Origin: Bizionia sp.
Lineage (GTDB): Bacteria > Bacteroidota > Bacteroidia > Flavobacteriales > Flavobacteriaceae
Direction of reading: 5' to 3'
Assembly: GCA_020631395.1 (NCBI GenBank)
Contig: JAHDHI010000008.1
Location: 1-64,000, forward strand
DNA length: 64,000 nt
The notes below the pieces were generated by a model. That model ran no database searches, was not told the DNA's origin, and worked only from the letters and a program-made list of their open reading frames with translations. This document shows positions 7,625 to 19,100 of the stretch, one piece after another (position 1 is the first letter of the stretch; each line of letters begins with the position of its first letter). The position numbers and the translations under genes were made by a program.

Positions 7625-10078
7625 GTGAATAATTTCATAGATGTCATACTGCCCATACCTTTAGAGAAACTATTTACCTATAGTATCACGAAAGCCGAAT
7701 CCGAGTTCTTGAAAATAGGGATGCGAGTATCCGTGCCTTTTGGAAAAACCAAGATATATACAGGCTTGGTCGGGGCTATTCACAATGATGAGCCATTGGT
7801 GTACGAAGCCAAGACGATACATCAAATATTGGATGAAACTCCAATAGTAACAGAAAGACAATTGCAACTATGGCAATGGATTTCCAAATACTACATGTGT
7901 AGTGTGGGAGAAGTAATGCGAGCAGCACTACCCAATGCCTTTATTTTGGAAAGTGAGACGCTGATAAGCAAAAATGACTCAAAGGAAATTAGCGATGTAG
8001 ACTTGAAGGACGATGAATTTTTGGTCTATGAGGCATTGCATTATCAATCCGCATTGAAGATTCAAGAGATATCCAACATATTGGACAAGAAAAACGTCTT
8101 ACCCGTAATCAAGCGTTTGATAGAAAAAGAGGCAATAACCTTGCAAGAGGAAATCTACGAGAAGTACAAGCCCAAATACGTCCGCTATGTAAAACTCAAT
8201 GCGAGTTTTTCCTCAAAAACAGGATTGCAGAGACTATTGGAGGACTTGAGTAGAGCCACCAAGCAACGGCAAGTCGTAATGGCTCTGTTTTCCATTTCGG
8301 CCAAAACCAAGAAACCGATAAAGGTATCAGAGCTCGTGGAAGAAAGTCAAACATCGTCAGCAATAATAAAAGCATTGATCGATAAGGGTATTTTGGAAGA
8401 ATATCACATTCAAACCGACCGAGTTCAGTATTCGGGAGAAGACAATGAAGCGTCGAAATCGTTAAACGAATACCAAACAGAGGCACTAAGACAAATACAA
8501 ACTACTTTCGAAAACCAAAACGTGATTTTGTTGCATGGAATCACCTCTTCCGGAAAGACGGAAGTATATGTCAAGCTCATAGAGGAGGTCTTGTCAAAAG
8601 GGAAACAAGTATTGTATCTGTTGCCAGAAATAGCTTTGACGACACAGTTGGTGAACAGGCTTCAAAATTACTTTGGAGAACAAGTAGCCGTCTTCCATAG
8701 CAAATATTCGATACATGAACGTGTCGAGGTTTGGAACAACGTTCTGGAAAACTCTGCGAAGTCCAGAATAGTCTTGGGAGCACGGTCCTCCATATTCTTG
8801 CCCTTCAATGAATTGGGTTTGGTGATCGTAGATGAAGAGCATGAGCAATCCTTCAAGCAATTTGATCCGGCACCTAGATACCACGCAAGAGACACGGCCA
8901 TAGTATTGGCGCATTTGCACAATGCCAAGGTACTTTTGGGAAGTGCAACGCCAAGTTTGGAGAGTTATTTCAATGCCAAGGAAGGTAAATATGGTTTGGA
9001 GGAAATAAACAGGCGCTATAACAACGTGCAGTTGCCCGAAATAGAATTGGTAGACATAAAAGACAAGCACAAGCGTAAAAGAATGCAAGGACACTTTAGC
9101 GATAGGATGATCGAAGAAATCGCAGAAACCTTGGAAGAAGGACATCAAGTCATATTGTTTCAAAATAGACGTGGCTATTCCCCAATTGTGGAATGCAATA
9201 CCTGTGGGCACTCCCCACAATGCCCAAATTGCGATGTAAGTTTGACTTATCATCAATACAGGAACCAATTGCGATGTCACTATTGCGGACACACCAATGC
9301 AATGTTGCAAAAATGCATGGCTTGTGGCACGGCTAATCTGGATAGCAAAGGCTTTGGTACAGAACAGATCGAAGCTGAGGTGAAAGTCCTTTTTCCGAAA
9401 CATAAGGTTGGGAGAATGGATTTGGATACAACTCGGGGTAAGTATGGATATGAGAAAATAATCACGGCCTTGGAGCAGCAGGAAATAGATATTTTGGTTG
9501 GAACGCAAATGCTAACCAAGGGTTTGGATTTTAGAAATGTCAAGTTGGTAGGTATCATGAATGCAGACAACATGCTTAATTTCCCGGATTTTAGAGCACA
9601 TGAACGAAGTTTTCAATTGATGTTGCAAGTGTCTGGTAGGGCAGGGAGAACGGAGAAAAGGGGCAAGGTACTCATTCAAACCTATAACCCATACCATAAG
9701 ATATTGCAGCAAGTTTCCACCAACAACTACAAGGAGATGTTCGACGAGCAATTGCAAGAACGTTACAACTACAAATACCCTCCATTCTATAGGTTGATTA
9801 AGATAACCTTGAAGCATAAGGACTACGATCGTGTGAATGTGGCCAGCGAATGGTTTGCAAAATCATTGAGGCAAGTCTTCAAGGCCAATGTCTTGGGGCC
9901 AGAATTTCCACCAGTGGCAAGAATAAGAAATCAATACCATAAAAACATACTAATTAAGCTAGCACCAAAACAATCCTTGGCCAAAACCAAAGAAGCCATT
10001 GGTAAAATAAACAATAGCTTTGATCTAGTCAAGGACTTTAAATCAGTTCGTGTAATTTTGAATGTGGACAATTATTAG
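7625..10078 (+). CDS. priA: Primosomal protein N' (replication restart helicase)
   Basis: 817 aa. 3'-to-5' helicase that binds abandoned replication forks and reloads the replisome. Domain order: N-terminal 3'-binding domain (FIDVILPIPLEKLFTY), winged helix, helicase lobe 1 with Walker A GITSSGKTEVYV and the VDEEHEQ box, the zinc-binding insertion with paired Cys (CNTCG, CPNCD, CHYCG, CMACG), then lobe 2 with GTQMLTKGLDF and QVSGRAGRTEKRGKV, and the C-terminal domain. The start is GTG (7625-7627), the only option giving the conserved N-terminus. Distal gene of the nadC run. Confidence 0.96.
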   Translation: MNNFIDVILPIPLEKLFTYSITKAESEFLKIGMRVSVPFGKTKIYTGLVGAIHNDEPLVYEAKTIHQILDETPIVTERQLQLWQWISKYYMCSVGEVMRAALPNAFILESETLISKNDSKEISDVDLKDDEFLVYEALHYQSALKIQEISNILDKKNVLPVIKRLIEKEAITLQEEIYEKYKPKYVRYVKLNASFSSKTGLQRLLEDLSRATKQRQVVMALFSISAKTKKPIKVSELVEESQTSSAIIKALIDKGILEEYHIQTDRVQYSGEDNEASKSLNEYQTEALRQIQTTFENQNVILLHGITSSGKTEVYVKLIEEVLSKGKQVLYLLPEIALTTQLVNRLQNYFGEQVAVFHSKYSIHERVEVWNNVLENSAKSRIVLGARSSIFLPFNELGLVIVDEEHEQSFKQFDPAPRYHARDTAIVLAHLHNAKVLLGSATPSLESYFNAKEGKYGLEEINRRYNNVQLPEIELVDIKDKHKRKRMQGHFSDRMIEEIAETLEEGHQVILFQNRRGYSPIVECNTCGHSPQCPNCDVSLTYHQYRNQLRCHYCGHTNAMLQKCMACGTANLDSKGFGTEQIEAEVKVLFPKHKVGRMDLDTTRGKYGYEKIITALEQQEIDILVGTQMLTKGLDFRNVKLVGIMNADNMLNFPDFRAHERSFQLMLQVSGRAGRTEKRGKVLIQTYNPYHKILQQVSTNNYKEMFDEQLQERYNYKYPPFYRLIKITLKHKDYDRVNVASEWFAKSLRQVFKANVLGPEFPPVARIRNQYHKNILIKLAPKQSLAKTKEAIGKINNSFDLVKDFKSVRVILNVDNY

Positions 10079-10221
10079 TGTACAGCATTCACTTTTTGAT
10101 TATGCCAATTCCAGTTTGAAATTGCTGTAAAAGAAAAAAAGGACGTTTTATTCGAGTCATTTCAAATTGGTATTGATCCAGTGGGATAGATGCCTTTTGC
10201 AAGATGAAAAGAGATGGTATG

Positions 10222-10252
10222 AAAAATCCCACTCGTTAGGAGTAGGATTTTT
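10222..10252. terminator. Bidirectional hairpin terminator between priA and the LytTR gene
   Basis: Inverted repeat with an 8-bp outer stem (AAAAATCC/GGATTTTT), one mismatch, a 4-bp inner stem (ACTC/GAGT) and a 5-nt loop. A/T runs on both sides allow use from both convergent genes. Confidence 0.75.
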
Positions 10253-10274
10253 GATATAATTGTTATAATTAAAT

Positions 10275-10970
10275 TTAAATGTTGTTCAAGGCATCTACAA
10301 GCAATGTCTTTTTGTTTCTGCTCAAAGGTATTTCGTAAGAGCCCACTTCGACGTTCTTGCTGTTGAAGCGATCCACCTTGTCCAAGTTTACGATATAGGA
10401 TTTGTGAATCCTAAGAAACTTGCCTTCTGGCAATTCGTGTTCAAAGGCTTTCATCGTGGACAATACCACAAGACTGGTTTCTTCGGTAACTAGTTTTACG
10501 TAATCTCCCAAAGCTTCAATCCATTTTATGTCCTTTACATATACTTTACGTTTCTTGAGGTTGCTTTTCACAAAGATGTGTTCCCCTTCCGTTTCGTTGA
10601 AGTCTAATTTTAACTTATGTTGTTCCAAAGCCTTGTCAACAGCTTGATTAAAACGCTCCCTTGTTATGGGTTTTTGCAAATAATCCGTTGCGTCATAATT
10701 AAAAGCTTTGAAAGCGTATTCCGTTTTCCCAGTTACAAAAACAATTTGTGGTTTGTTGTTGAGTACATCTAATAATTCAAAGCCATTCAATACAGGCATT
10801 TCAATATCTAAAAAAATTAAATCCACTTTTTGGGTATTTAATCCATTTTTAGTTTCGAGGGCGCTACTGTACTCTGCAATAAGATTAAGCGAGTTATGAT
10901 TTTCTATGAGCTTAACAATGGATAACCTTTGTATTGCCGAATCATCTACTACTACACAATTTAGAGTCAT
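10275..10970 (-). CDS. LytTR-family response regulator
   Basis: 231 aa. An N-terminal CheY-like receiver (about residues 1-120) has an acidic pair after VVVDDSAIQR, the phosphoacceptor Asp in VDLIFLDIEMPVLNG, the switch Thr in IVFVTGKTEYAF and the Lys in YLQKPI. The C-terminal LytTR DNA-binding domain (about 130-231) is recognisable from IFVKSNLKKRKVYVKDIKWI, ALGDYVKLVT and FLRIHKSYIVNLDKVDRF. No histidine kinase lies next to it, so the partner is elsewhere. It is divergent from rpsF with a roughly 200-bp shared upstream region. The regulated genes cannot be named from sequence. Confidence 0.93.
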   Translation of the reverse strand: MTLNCVVVDDSAIQRLSIVKLIENHNSLNLIAEYSSALETKNGLNTQKVDLIFLDIEMPVLNGFELLDVLNNKPQIVFVTGKTEYAFKAFNYDATDYLQKPITRERFNQAVDKALEQHKLKLDFNETEGEHIFVKSNLKKRKVYVKDIKWIEALGDYVKLVTEETSLVVLSTMKAFEHELPEGKFLRIHKSYIVNLDKVDRFNSKNVEVGSYEIPLSRNKKTLLVDALNNI

Positions 10971-11107
10971 AGGGTTTTCTATGTTTGGGTTTAATTATCG
11001 ACAATGTTACAAAAAATTCGGTTAAAAACCAAAAAACATCGGCAAAGTGTTTTTTTTAACGAAAATTTAACAGTACTGTGGAACGTTTTAAAATAGTTGA
11101 AAAAACA

Positions 11108-11138
11108 TTGTAATATAGAATAAAAATACTTACTTTTG
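11108..11138 (+). promoter_or_regulatory. Bacteroidota-type promoter for rpsF-rpsR-rplI
   Basis: TTG at 11108-11110 and TACTTTTG at 11131-11138 are separated by 20 bp, matching the Bacteroidota sigma-ABfr consensus (-33 TTG, -7 TAnnTTTG). The rpsF ATG at 11169 follows 30 bp after the -7 box. Confidence 0.75.
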
Positions 11139-11168
11139 CAGCCATTTTTAACAATAAAATAGATTTTT

Positions 11169-11507
11169 ATGAATCATTATGAAACTGTTTTCATCTTAAA
11201 TCCCGTTTTATCTGAAACACAGATAAAGGAAACAGTAAAGAAATACGAAGACTTTCTTGTTTCTAAAGGAGCTAAGATGATATCCAAAGAAGATTGGGGG
11301 CTAAAGAAATTGGCTTACCCTATCCAAAACAAAAAAAGTGGATTCTATCACTTGTTCGAGTACCAAGTAGACGGTACGGCGATTAACCCTTTAGAAGTAG
11401 AGTTTAGACGTGATGAGCGTTTTATGCGTTACTTAACGGTTACTTTAGACAAACACGCTGTTTCATGGGCGGAGAGAAGAAGAACTAAACTAAAACAAAA
11501 AGCGTAA
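11169..11507 (+). CDS. rpsF: 30S ribosomal protein S6
   Basis: 112 aa. Seen: N-terminal [40 protein letters not shown] and [21 protein letters not shown]6 binds S18 on the platform of the small subunit. First gene of the S6-S18-L9 operon, with 2 bp to rpsR and a clear promoter 30 bp upstream of the ATG. Confidence 0.97.
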   Translation: MNHYETVFILNPVLSETQIKETVKKYEDFLVSKGAKMISKEDWGLKKLAYPIQNKKSGFYHLFEYQVDGTAINPLEVEFRRDERFMRYLTVTLDKHAVSWAERRRTKLKQKA

Positions 11508-11509
11508 TT

Positions 11510-11806
11510 ATGTCTTCAATAGAACAACAGTCAAAAGGAAAGAAAGAAGGAGAGATTAGATATTTAACTCCTTTGAACATTGAAACGAACAAGAACAAGA
11601 AGTATTGTCGTTTCAAAAAATCTGGAATCAAGTATGTAGATTACAAAGATGCAGATTGGTTATTGAGATTCGTAAACGAGCAAGGTAAGATCTTACCAAG
11701 ACGTTTAACGGGAACTTCATTGAAATATCAAAGAAAAGTATCTGTAGCCGTAAAAAGAGCGCGTCACTTGGCTCTATTGCCATACGTAACAGATTTATTA
11801 AAATAA
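11510..11806 (+). CDS. rpsR: 30S ribosomal protein S18
   Basis: 98 aa, with an N-terminal extension relative to the 75-aa E. coli protein. Core signatures are [40 protein letters not shown] and [16 protein letters not shown]. Interacts with S6 on the small-subunit platform. Tightly packed between rpsF (2 bp) and rplI (13 bp). No zinc-binding Cys cluster: a single Cys is present. Confidence 0.97.
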   Translation: MSSIEQQSKGKKEGEIRYLTPLNIETNKNKKYCRFKKSGIKYVDYKDADWLLRFVNEQGKILPRRLTGTSLKYQRKVSVAVKRARHLALLPYVTDLLK

Positions 11807-11819
11807 AATACCGGTAACT

Positions 11820-12269
11820 ATGGAACTTATATTAAAACAAGACGTTGAAAATTTAGGATTTAAAGACGATATTGTAACAGTAAAGAACGGTTATGGTAGA
11901 AACTTTTTAATTCCTACGGGGCACGCTATTTTGGCAACTTCATCTGCAAAGAAGGTGTTGGCCGAAAACTTGAAGCAACGTGCTTTCAAAGAACAAAAGA
12001 TAGTAGAAGATGCTAACAAGGTAGCTGATGCAATCAAGGCATTGGAATTGAAGATAGCATCCAAAGTTGGAACAGGAGACAGATTGTTTGGATCTGTGAA
12101 CAACATCGATGTGGCTGAAGCTTTGGAAAAAGCTGGACAAGCAGTAGACAAGAAATTCATCACTGTAGCTGGAGGAAGTGTTAAACGTTTGGGCAAATAC
12201 AATGCCGTTGTACGTTTGCACAGATCAGTATCTGTTGATTTGGCATTTGAAGTTGTTGCGCAAGCTTAA
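11820..12269 (+). CDS. rplI: 50S ribosomal protein L9
   Basis: 149 aa, two-domain L9. The N-terminal rRNA-binding domain carries MELILKQDVENLGFKDDIVT and VKNGYGRNFLIPTGHAILAT; a long connecting helix follows, then the C-terminal domain with GDRLFGSVNNIDVAEAL and LGKYNAVVRLHRSVSV. Last gene of the operon, followed 23 bp later by a strong intrinsic terminator. Confidence 0.97.
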   Translation: MELILKQDVENLGFKDDIVTVKNGYGRNFLIPTGHAILATSSAKKVLAENLKQRAFKEQKIVEDANKVADAIKALELKIASKVGTGDRLFGSVNNIDVAEALEKAGQAVDKKFITVAGGSVKRLGKYNAVVRLHRSVSVDLAFEVVAQA

Positions 12270-12292
12270 TTTTAAATTACATTATAAAAGGA

Positions 12293-12325
12293 AACCGTTT
12301 AGATGCTGTCTAAACGGTTTTTTTA
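12293..12325 (+). terminator. Intrinsic terminator of rpsF-rpsR-rplI
   Basis: An 11-bp perfect stem (AACCGTTTAGA/TCTAAACGGTT) with a 5-nt loop is followed by a T run, 23 bp after the rplI stop. Confidence 0.9.
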
Positions 12326-12483
12326 ATTTAGCTATTTAAGAAGTTAAAACTTGGATGTTGGATGAGATATCCAAGTAAAATGTTTTCGTGAAATGAAACA
12401 TTCATGACCAAAGATTGAATGCACAGCTGAGTGATTGCAATGAATGTTAGAGATGATCGATAAAGAACAATAAATGTAAACAG

Positions 12484-13368
12484 ATGAAAAAGTATGTATT
12501 CCTTTTGCTGCTAATTGTTGGTTTCTCTTGTAAAGAGGAAAACAAAGAGGCCATACGTGAAGCAGAAGAGAAAAGCATGAGACAGTCTGCTTTGATAGAA
12601 TCCTTCAAGTACGATCCAGAAGCAAGACCAATAGTAAGCGTACATAGAGGAGGAAAGGCAATAAAGGATTATCCCGAAAATTGTTTGGAAACTTTGGCAT
12701 ATGTAAATGATAGCATAAATGCAATCTATGAAATAGACGTAGCAAAGACGAAAGACGACGTTTTGGTCTTGATGCATGACAATACCTTGAATAGGACAAC
12801 GACTGGGGAAGGGAAAATAATAGAGCATACCTACGACGAGTTGAAGAAATTTAACTTGGTGGATGACTTTGGAGTGGAAACCAGTTTCAAGATTCCATTG
12901 TTCAAAGATGTATTGAATTGGGCGAAAACGAATACTGTCATTTTGACCATAGACATAAAAAGGGGAGTGGTAATAAAAGACGTAGTGGCATTGATTAGGG
13001 ATGCCAAGGCAGAAGATGTCTCTATCATCATCACCTACGATTTGAAACAAGCCGAATCCGTCCATGCATTGGCTCCCGAATTGCTACTGTCGGTTTCTGC
13101 AAGAAATGACAAGGAATTGGATTGGTTGCTGCATTCCAAAATTCCCACAACAAACATGTTGGCCTTCACAGGAACACGATTTTCTCCAGATGAATTCTAC
13201 AAAAAGATACATGCTCATGGGATCAAAACCATTTTGGGGACTTTGGGGAATTTGGACAAGCAAGCAGAAAGCAAAGGAGACGCCTTGTATAGACGTTGGG
13301 TAGGTAAAGGAATAGATGTTTTGGCTACAGACAGACCATTTGAGGTAGCGCAGGCATTAAAAGAATAG
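12484..13368 (+). CDS. Glycerophosphodiester phosphodiesterase family lipoprotein
   Basis: 294 aa. The N-terminal lipoprotein signal ends in the lipobox LIVGFSC (Cys 16). The GDPD TIM-barrel follows, with catalytic motifs SVHRGG (HRG, general acid/base), ENCLETL (metal-binding Glu), YEIDVAKTKDDVLVLMHD with the second His, and the late ILTIDIK. The family hydrolyses glycerophosphodiesters to glycerol-3-phosphate and alcohol; this copy would act on the envelope side of the membrane. It has a free upstream region of 160 bp after the rplI terminator and is followed 43 bp later by the DUF6495-like gene. Confidence 0.9.
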   Translation: MKKYVFLLLLIVGFSCKEENKEAIREAEEKSMRQSALIESFKYDPEARPIVSVHRGGKAIKDYPENCLETLAYVNDSINAIYEIDVAKTKDDVLVLMHDNTLNRTTTGEGKIIEHTYDELKKFNLVDDFGVETSFKIPLFKDVLNWAKTNTVILTIDIKRGVVIKDVVALIRDAKAEDVSIIITYDLKQAESVHALAPELLLSVSARNDKELDWLLHSKIPTTNMLAFTGTRFSPDEFYKKIHAHGIKTILGTLGNLDKQAESKGDALYRRWVGKGIDVLATDRPFEVAQALKE

Positions 13369-13411
13369 AACAAGTATATAATAAAGATTCCCTTTGAGAA
13401 AGGGAAGTAAA

Positions 13412-13891
13412 ATGAAATTTTCGATGAAGTACGCAAGATTGACAAAAGAACAATTTGAAGAGTTGCACCAAGAATTCATTAACTTTTTGGCAACACAATC
13501 CATTACAGCAGACGAGTGGACCAACTTAAAGGCCAACAAGCCAGAGATGGCCGAAATGGAATTGGATGTGTTCAGCGATTTGATTTGGGAAGGTGTTTTG
13601 GGGCAAGCAAAGTATTTGGAACACATTTCCTCGAATAGCATCCATTTGTTTTCTTTGAATGACGACCACATGCACCTCATAGGCATCAAGATTAACAATG
13701 ATGTGGATGTAACGACAAAGGACGGCTTCAATTGGTTGCGTGAAAACTTGATGGATGACGCCGTGGAGTTCGTACAAGCCAACAAGAGCTATGGTGAAGA
13801 CGACAAGCTGGACAAGTTCAATTTGATACAACAAGGAGCTTCCATTACAAAAGGAGAACTGTACGAGTACATGTTTAAGTTGATAAATTGA
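13412..13891 (+). CDS. DUF6495-like small acidic cytoplasmic protein
   Basis: 159 aa from ATG 13412 (MKFSMKYARL). An in-frame TTG at 13394 is less likely, and the internal ATG at 13424 gives MKYARLTKEQFEEL, which matches my recollection of the usual family start. No signal peptide or membrane segment. Seen: LTKEQFEELHQEFINFLATQ and a central ELDVFSDLIWEGVLGQAKYL. I recall this as a Bacteroidota-restricted protein of unknown function (DUF6495); I could not search. Same strand and close spacing to the GDPD gene. Confidence 0.7.
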   Translation: MKFSMKYARLTKEQFEELHQEFINFLATQSITADEWTNLKANKPEMAEMELDVFSDLIWEGVLGQAKYLEHISSNSIHLFSLNDDHMHLIGIKINNDVDVTTKDGFNWLRENLMDDAVEFVQANKSYGEDDKLDKFNLIQQGASITKGELYEYMFKLIN

Positions 13892-14169
13892 AATTGCGGT
13901 GCAAGCAGAAGCCTTGATTGAAGTTTAGAACGTTATTGAGAAATGAAGGACGTCGCAATCCGTAAAAAGGCAATGGAACTGGATTGAAGAAAAAGATTGC
14001 TACGCTTTTTTATATAAAATATTCGCAATAACAATATCATTAATTATTTTTGTGCTTCCTGAGAAAGCAGGAACTCACTTTGGTAGCTGCAGTTACACTG
14101 AGCCCAATCGAAGAGCAATTAAAAGAAGAGTAATCATTAAAAAAGTCCCTTTTTTCAAAGGGAATCAAT

Positions 14170-15597
14170 ATGGCACAAAAACCAAGCACACCAAAAGGAA
14201 CAAGGGATTTCAATCCAGAGCAAGTAGCAAAACGCAACTACATCTTCAATACCATAAAGTCACAATTTCAAAGCTTTGGTTTTCAACCCATAGAAACACC
14301 TAGTTTCGAGAATTCGGATACCTTGATGGGGAAATATGGAGAGGAAGGGGATCGTTTGATTTTCAAGATATTGAATTCAGGAAACTTCTTTTACAACAAG
14401 AAGAACAAGATAGAATTACCAAGTAGTATTGAAGATTTGAAAGTATTGTCTGCAGAAGATATAGATACGACTCAAAGAGTAGAATTGAATCAATTTACAA
14501 ATCGCATCTCCGAAAAAGCATTGCGTTACGATTTGACCGTGCCATTTGCACGTTATGTGGTACAACACCAAAACGAAATAGAGTTCCCGTTCAAACGTTA
14601 CCAAATACAACCGGTTTGGAGGGCGGATAGGCCTCAAAAAGGACGTTTTAGAGAGTTTTACCAATGCGATGCAGATGTCGTGGGATCAAAATCCTTGTGG
14701 CAGGAAGTGGAGTTCGTGCAATTGTACGACAACGTGTTTTCTGCGTTGAAGCTGGAAGGAACGACCATTAAGATAAACAATCGTAAAATATTGTCTGGCA
14801 TAGCAGAAGTCATTGGAGCTAGCGACAAACTCATCGACTTTACCGTTGCCTTGGACAAATTGGATAAGATAGGAGAAGAGAAGGTAAAGGAGGAAATGTT
14901 GAACAAAGGAATTCTGCAAAGTGGAATAGACAAATTGCAACCTTTGTTTGGAATATCAGGAACGTTCCAATCTCAAATAGAAAGCTTGAAGGGCATTCTC
15001 AGTACTTCGGAAGAAGGAAAAAAGGGAATTGAGGAATTGTCATTCATAAACGATGCCATCTCAGCATTGGGCTTGAAAACGGCCAAATTGCAATTGGATG
15101 TCACTTTGGCGCGTGGTTTGAACTATTATACCGGAGCCATCTACGAAGTGGCTGCACCAGAAGGCGTGAAAATGGGATCCATTGGAGGTGGAGGACGCTA
15201 CGATGACCTTACGGGAATCTTTGGACTCAAGGACGTTAGTGGAGTTGGTATTAGCTTTGGTTTGGATCGCATCTGCTTGGTATTGGAAGAATTGGATTTG
15301 TTTCCAGAGACGATTGCAAAAAGTACGGAGGTGTTGTTCATCAATTTCGGGGACAAAGAGGCGTTGTTTAGCCTGAAGGCGGTAAAAGTCCTAAGGGAAT
15401 CTGGAATAAATGCAGAATTGTACCCAGATGCTGCAAAGATGAAAAAGCAAATGAATTACGCCAACAAACGCCAAATTCCTTTTGTGGTATTGGTAGGAGA
15501 GGAAGAAATGAAAAATGATACTTATACATTGAAGAATATGAATACGGGAGAGCAATCCAACGTTTCACTCAACGATTTGATTGCTTTGGTTAAATAG
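14170..15597 (+). CDS. hisS: Histidyl-tRNA synthetase
   Basis: 475 aa, class II synthetase. Motif 1 region [11 protein letters not shown]; motif 2 [19 protein letters not shown]; the histidine-specific [27 protein letters not shown]; motif 3 [18 protein letters not shown]; then the anticodon-binding domain ([20 protein letters not shown]). It charges tRNA-His with histidine. A TATTTTTG box at 14045-14052, about 118 bp before the ATG, resembles a Bacteroidota -7 element, though its -33 partner is weak. The 278-bp gap before hisS holds no recognisable gene. Confidence 0.96.
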   Translation: MAQKPSTPKGTRDFNPEQVAKRNYIFNTIKSQFQSFGFQPIETPSFENSDTLMGKYGEEGDRLIFKILNSGNFFYNKKNKIELPSSIEDLKVLSAEDIDTTQRVELNQFTNRISEKALRYDLTVPFARYVVQHQNEIEFPFKRYQIQPVWRADRPQKGRFREFYQCDADVVGSKSLWQEVEFVQLYDNVFSALKLEGTTIKINNRKILSGIAEVIGASDKLIDFTVALDKLDKIGEEKVKEEMLNKGILQSGIDKLQPLFGISGTFQSQIESLKGILSTSEEGKKGIEELSFINDAISALGLKTAKLQLDVTLARGLNYYTGAIYEVAAPEGVKMGSIGGGGRYDDLTGIFGLKDVSGVGISFGLDRICLVLEELDLFPETIAKSTEVLFINFGDKEALFSLKAVKVLRESGINAELYPDAAKMKKQMNYANKRQIPFVVLVGEEEMKNDTYTLKNMNTGEQSNVSLNDLIALVK

Positions 15598-16136
15598 TCG
15601 GAATGAGAATAAATTGTTTGGGAACTCGTATCTTGTGTTAAGAGGCGTGTGTGACGTTTTGCCCTTTTACCCTTTTGCATATGGATAACTTAAATATCCA
15701 GGAAGACTTGCTCGTATGACAAGTAGTTGGGAGACAATTAAACTTAATCCCATCACTGTGACATATCTCTAGTTGGAGGACTATGGACAATTTCACTCTT
15801 CCTCATAATGATAAGATCGATTTGCTCAAGGTATTTTATGTCAATTTACCTTACAAGCATTGCAAAAGAGATTAACTTTCATATATTTAGGGGTGATTTA
15901 ATTTTGTATGAAGCCTTATAAGTTAGTTGTTGTTAGGCAGAGTAGAGGTTTGTAGAATAGTTTTTGATGTTAGAAAATCTGGAGTTGTGGAGATAGAACT
16001 ACAACTGATTGCGACAATGGCAAAAAATAAAAGTAGGGTAAAACCACTTTCGACTGTTTTTACTAGAACCCCTTATACAATCTATGAAATTGTACCCTTA
16101 TGCAATTATAAACTCTCTTTATATAATTAACTTTCC
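15598..16136. other. Intergenic region, no supported gene
   Basis: About 540 bp between hisS and the secreted protease. I see no tRNA, strong hairpin or convincing ORF. A 30-codon frame starts at ATG 15783 with a GGAGGA stretch just upstream, but nothing else supports it. The last 100 bp are A/T-rich and presumably contain the protease promoter. Confidence 0.5.
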
Positions 16137-19100
16137 ATGAAAAAAACTACACAATTAAAAAAGGCCATAAGTTCCTTCACTTATTTGGTTATTGCTTTTA
16201 TTTTTTTAATTAGCAATATTGCAGAAGCTCAAAATTCAAATACTATTTACTTCCAAGATGAAGTTGTCGACATGCCAAACAACATTGGCTCTTTTCATTG
16301 GGATTCCATGCCCGAGACATCGAAATTCCAAGGCGGTTATTTTGGATGGCTACAATTCAATGAAACACCCTCTCAAAACATTCAAGATCAATTTGCAGCA
16401 CAAAACCTCAAGCTCATTGAGTATTTTCCTCACAAAGCCTATCTTTTTTATTTTCCAAAGGACACTAATATAGCATACTTGCAACAATCTGGTGTACGTT
16501 CGATAATTCCCATAGAAAACAACTATAAGAAATCTTCGAAAATCAAATCCAATGACATTGGTGATTGGGCCATGCAAGGAAGCAACATCTTGATTACTCT
16601 GGAGCATTACGATTTTATAGATGCCAATTATGTTTTTGGAGAATTGCAAAGACTAGGGAACATTGCTGTCATAGAGGAGTATAAAAATCAAAACATGATA
16701 CAATTGGCTGTACCCTATTCAATGATAGACGGCATTGCAGCAAAATCATTTGTAAAATGGATCGAATTGATTCCTGCACCATCCGTAAAGGAAGATGTGC
16801 AAGGTAGAAGCATACATAGGGCTTCAAATTTGGACACGCAAACCGCTACGGGAAGAAACTATACCGGGGTTGGAGTAGGTGTAATGGTAAGGGATGATGG
16901 TGTTGTTGGTCCTCATATTGATTTTCAAGGAAGGATAGACAATTCTGCGACCACCACCACTGGACAAACCCATGGTGATGGAGTTGCTGGAATTTTATCC
17001 GGAGCAGGAAATTTAGACCCAACGAAAAGAGGTATGGCAGCGGGAGCAGACGTCTATGTGGTAAACTATGGATCTTCATTCATGGATAGTGCAACGACAG
17101 ATTTGATAAATGATGGTTCGGTACAAATTACAAACTCATCTTATGGAAATGGATGCAACGGTGGTTATACTGCCATTTCTCAAACCGTAGATGAGCAAAC
17201 GAATGCAACACCCTCATTGCTACATGTATTCTCAGCTGGTAATTCTGGAACAGACGATTGTGGTTATGGAGCAGGAAATGGTTGGGGAAACATAACAGGA
17301 GGTCATAAACAAGGAAAAAACGTAATAGCTACCGCTAATGTGTTTTTTCAAGGGAACTTGGCAAACTCAAGTAGTCGTGGGCCAGCGTTGGATGGAAGAA
17401 TAAAACCGGACATTACCGCTCACGGACAAGGCCAATTGTCTACAGACGAAAATAACGGTTATCTGACTTTTGGAGGTACGTCTGGAGCTGCACCGGGAAT
17501 AGCTGGTGTTTCCGCTCAATTGTATCAAGTATATTCAGATCTCAATGCAGGAGCACATCCTGAATCTGCGTTGATAAAAGCAACGTTGCTGAACACAGCC
17601 AATGATTACGGAAACGTAGGACCGGATTTTAAATACGGTTGGGGATTGGTCAATGGGCTTAGAGCCGCAATGCTTATTGAGGAAGGACGTTACCTAAACA
17701 GTACCATAGCTCAAGGAGCAAGTAACAATCACTCGATTAACGTACCGGCAAATACAACACAGGTTCGTATCATGGTATATTGGAGTGATGTGGCAGCAGC
17801 ACCCGGAGCTTCACCGGCACTGGTAAACGATTTGGATTTGGTGGTAAGCGACCCGTCCAACACGACACACCAACCATGGGTTTTAGACTCTACTCCAAAT
17901 GCATCGTCTTTGGATGCTCCTGCTACTACGGGAGCAGATCATTTAAACAACATGGAACAAGTGCTAATTAACAATCCAGCAGCAGGAAACTACAGCATAG
18001 ACGTTTCTGGCTTCAATGTTCCAATGGGACCACAAGACTATTATGTGGTTTACGAAATTATTGGAGATGGTTTAACACTGACGTATCCTCAAGGAGGAGA
18101 AAAATTTGTGCCTGGGACCATAGAAGTAATCCATTGGGATGGCATTGGCTTAACAAGTTCGACAACGTTGGAATATTCAACAGACAATGGTGCAAGTTGG
18201 ACAAATATCTCTACTGTGGCGCAAGGAGCTACGAATTACGAATGGACTGTCCCAAACAATGTTTCGGGAGAATGTTTAATTAGAGCCACTAGTGGAGTAT
18301 TGACAGATCAAAGTGATTCTGTTTTTTCAATTGCCTCTCGTGTTTCAGGTGTGAACATTTCACAAGTTTGCCCAACGGAGGTTACCATAACATGGGATGC
18401 AGTTACAAATGCAACATCTTATGATGTATACTTTTTAGGCGATAAGTTCATGGAGATTGTAGGGAATTCCACAACAACGTCGTTGGTTGTTCCAATTACA
18501 GATCCTTTCGAGCCTATTTGGGTGGCTGTAAGTGCCAATGGAGGGAATAATTGGACAAGTTTACGTACTAATGCTGTAAATTACTCGGGTAATGAATTGT
18601 TAAACTGTCCATTAGGTAAAGATTTGAACGTAACGACAATAAACAATACACCTTCAGATTTTGAAAAGATTTGTAATACAGATCCTATAATTGTTTCTTC
18701 AGACATCCGAAATGATGGTTCGGATCCACAATCGGATTTTGTGATATCCTATCAATTAGGTTCAGAACCAGTTGTACAAGAAACGTATTCTGGAACTTTG
18801 AATTCAGGAGCTACGGTTACATTTGATTTTGCCACGCCAATAGTTTTAACTGAAAATGCTAGCACGACATTAAGAGTGTGGACTACATTGGCTGGAGATG
18901 AGTTTATGGGAAATGACGAAAAATCATTGGACGTTTATGCTCAATTAAACTCAACTGAGATAGATTTTATTGAACCTTTTGATATCAATGGTGTTTTGCC
19001 AAGTGCTTGGTCGTTGGATAATCCAGATGATGCTACAACTTGGGAAGAGAGAGAAAACATTTCAGGAATAGACGGAAACCCAACAATAGCAGCTTATGTG

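Noticed and set aside
8594-9508. 304-codon minus-strand open frame
   Set aside because: It lies wholly inside priA in antisense, has no family features, and priA is unambiguous.
15783-15875. 30-codon ORF with a Shine-Dalgarno-like GGAGGA
   Set aside because: It has no family support and Bacteroidota rarely rely on strong Shine-Dalgarno sites; chance is the simpler explanation.
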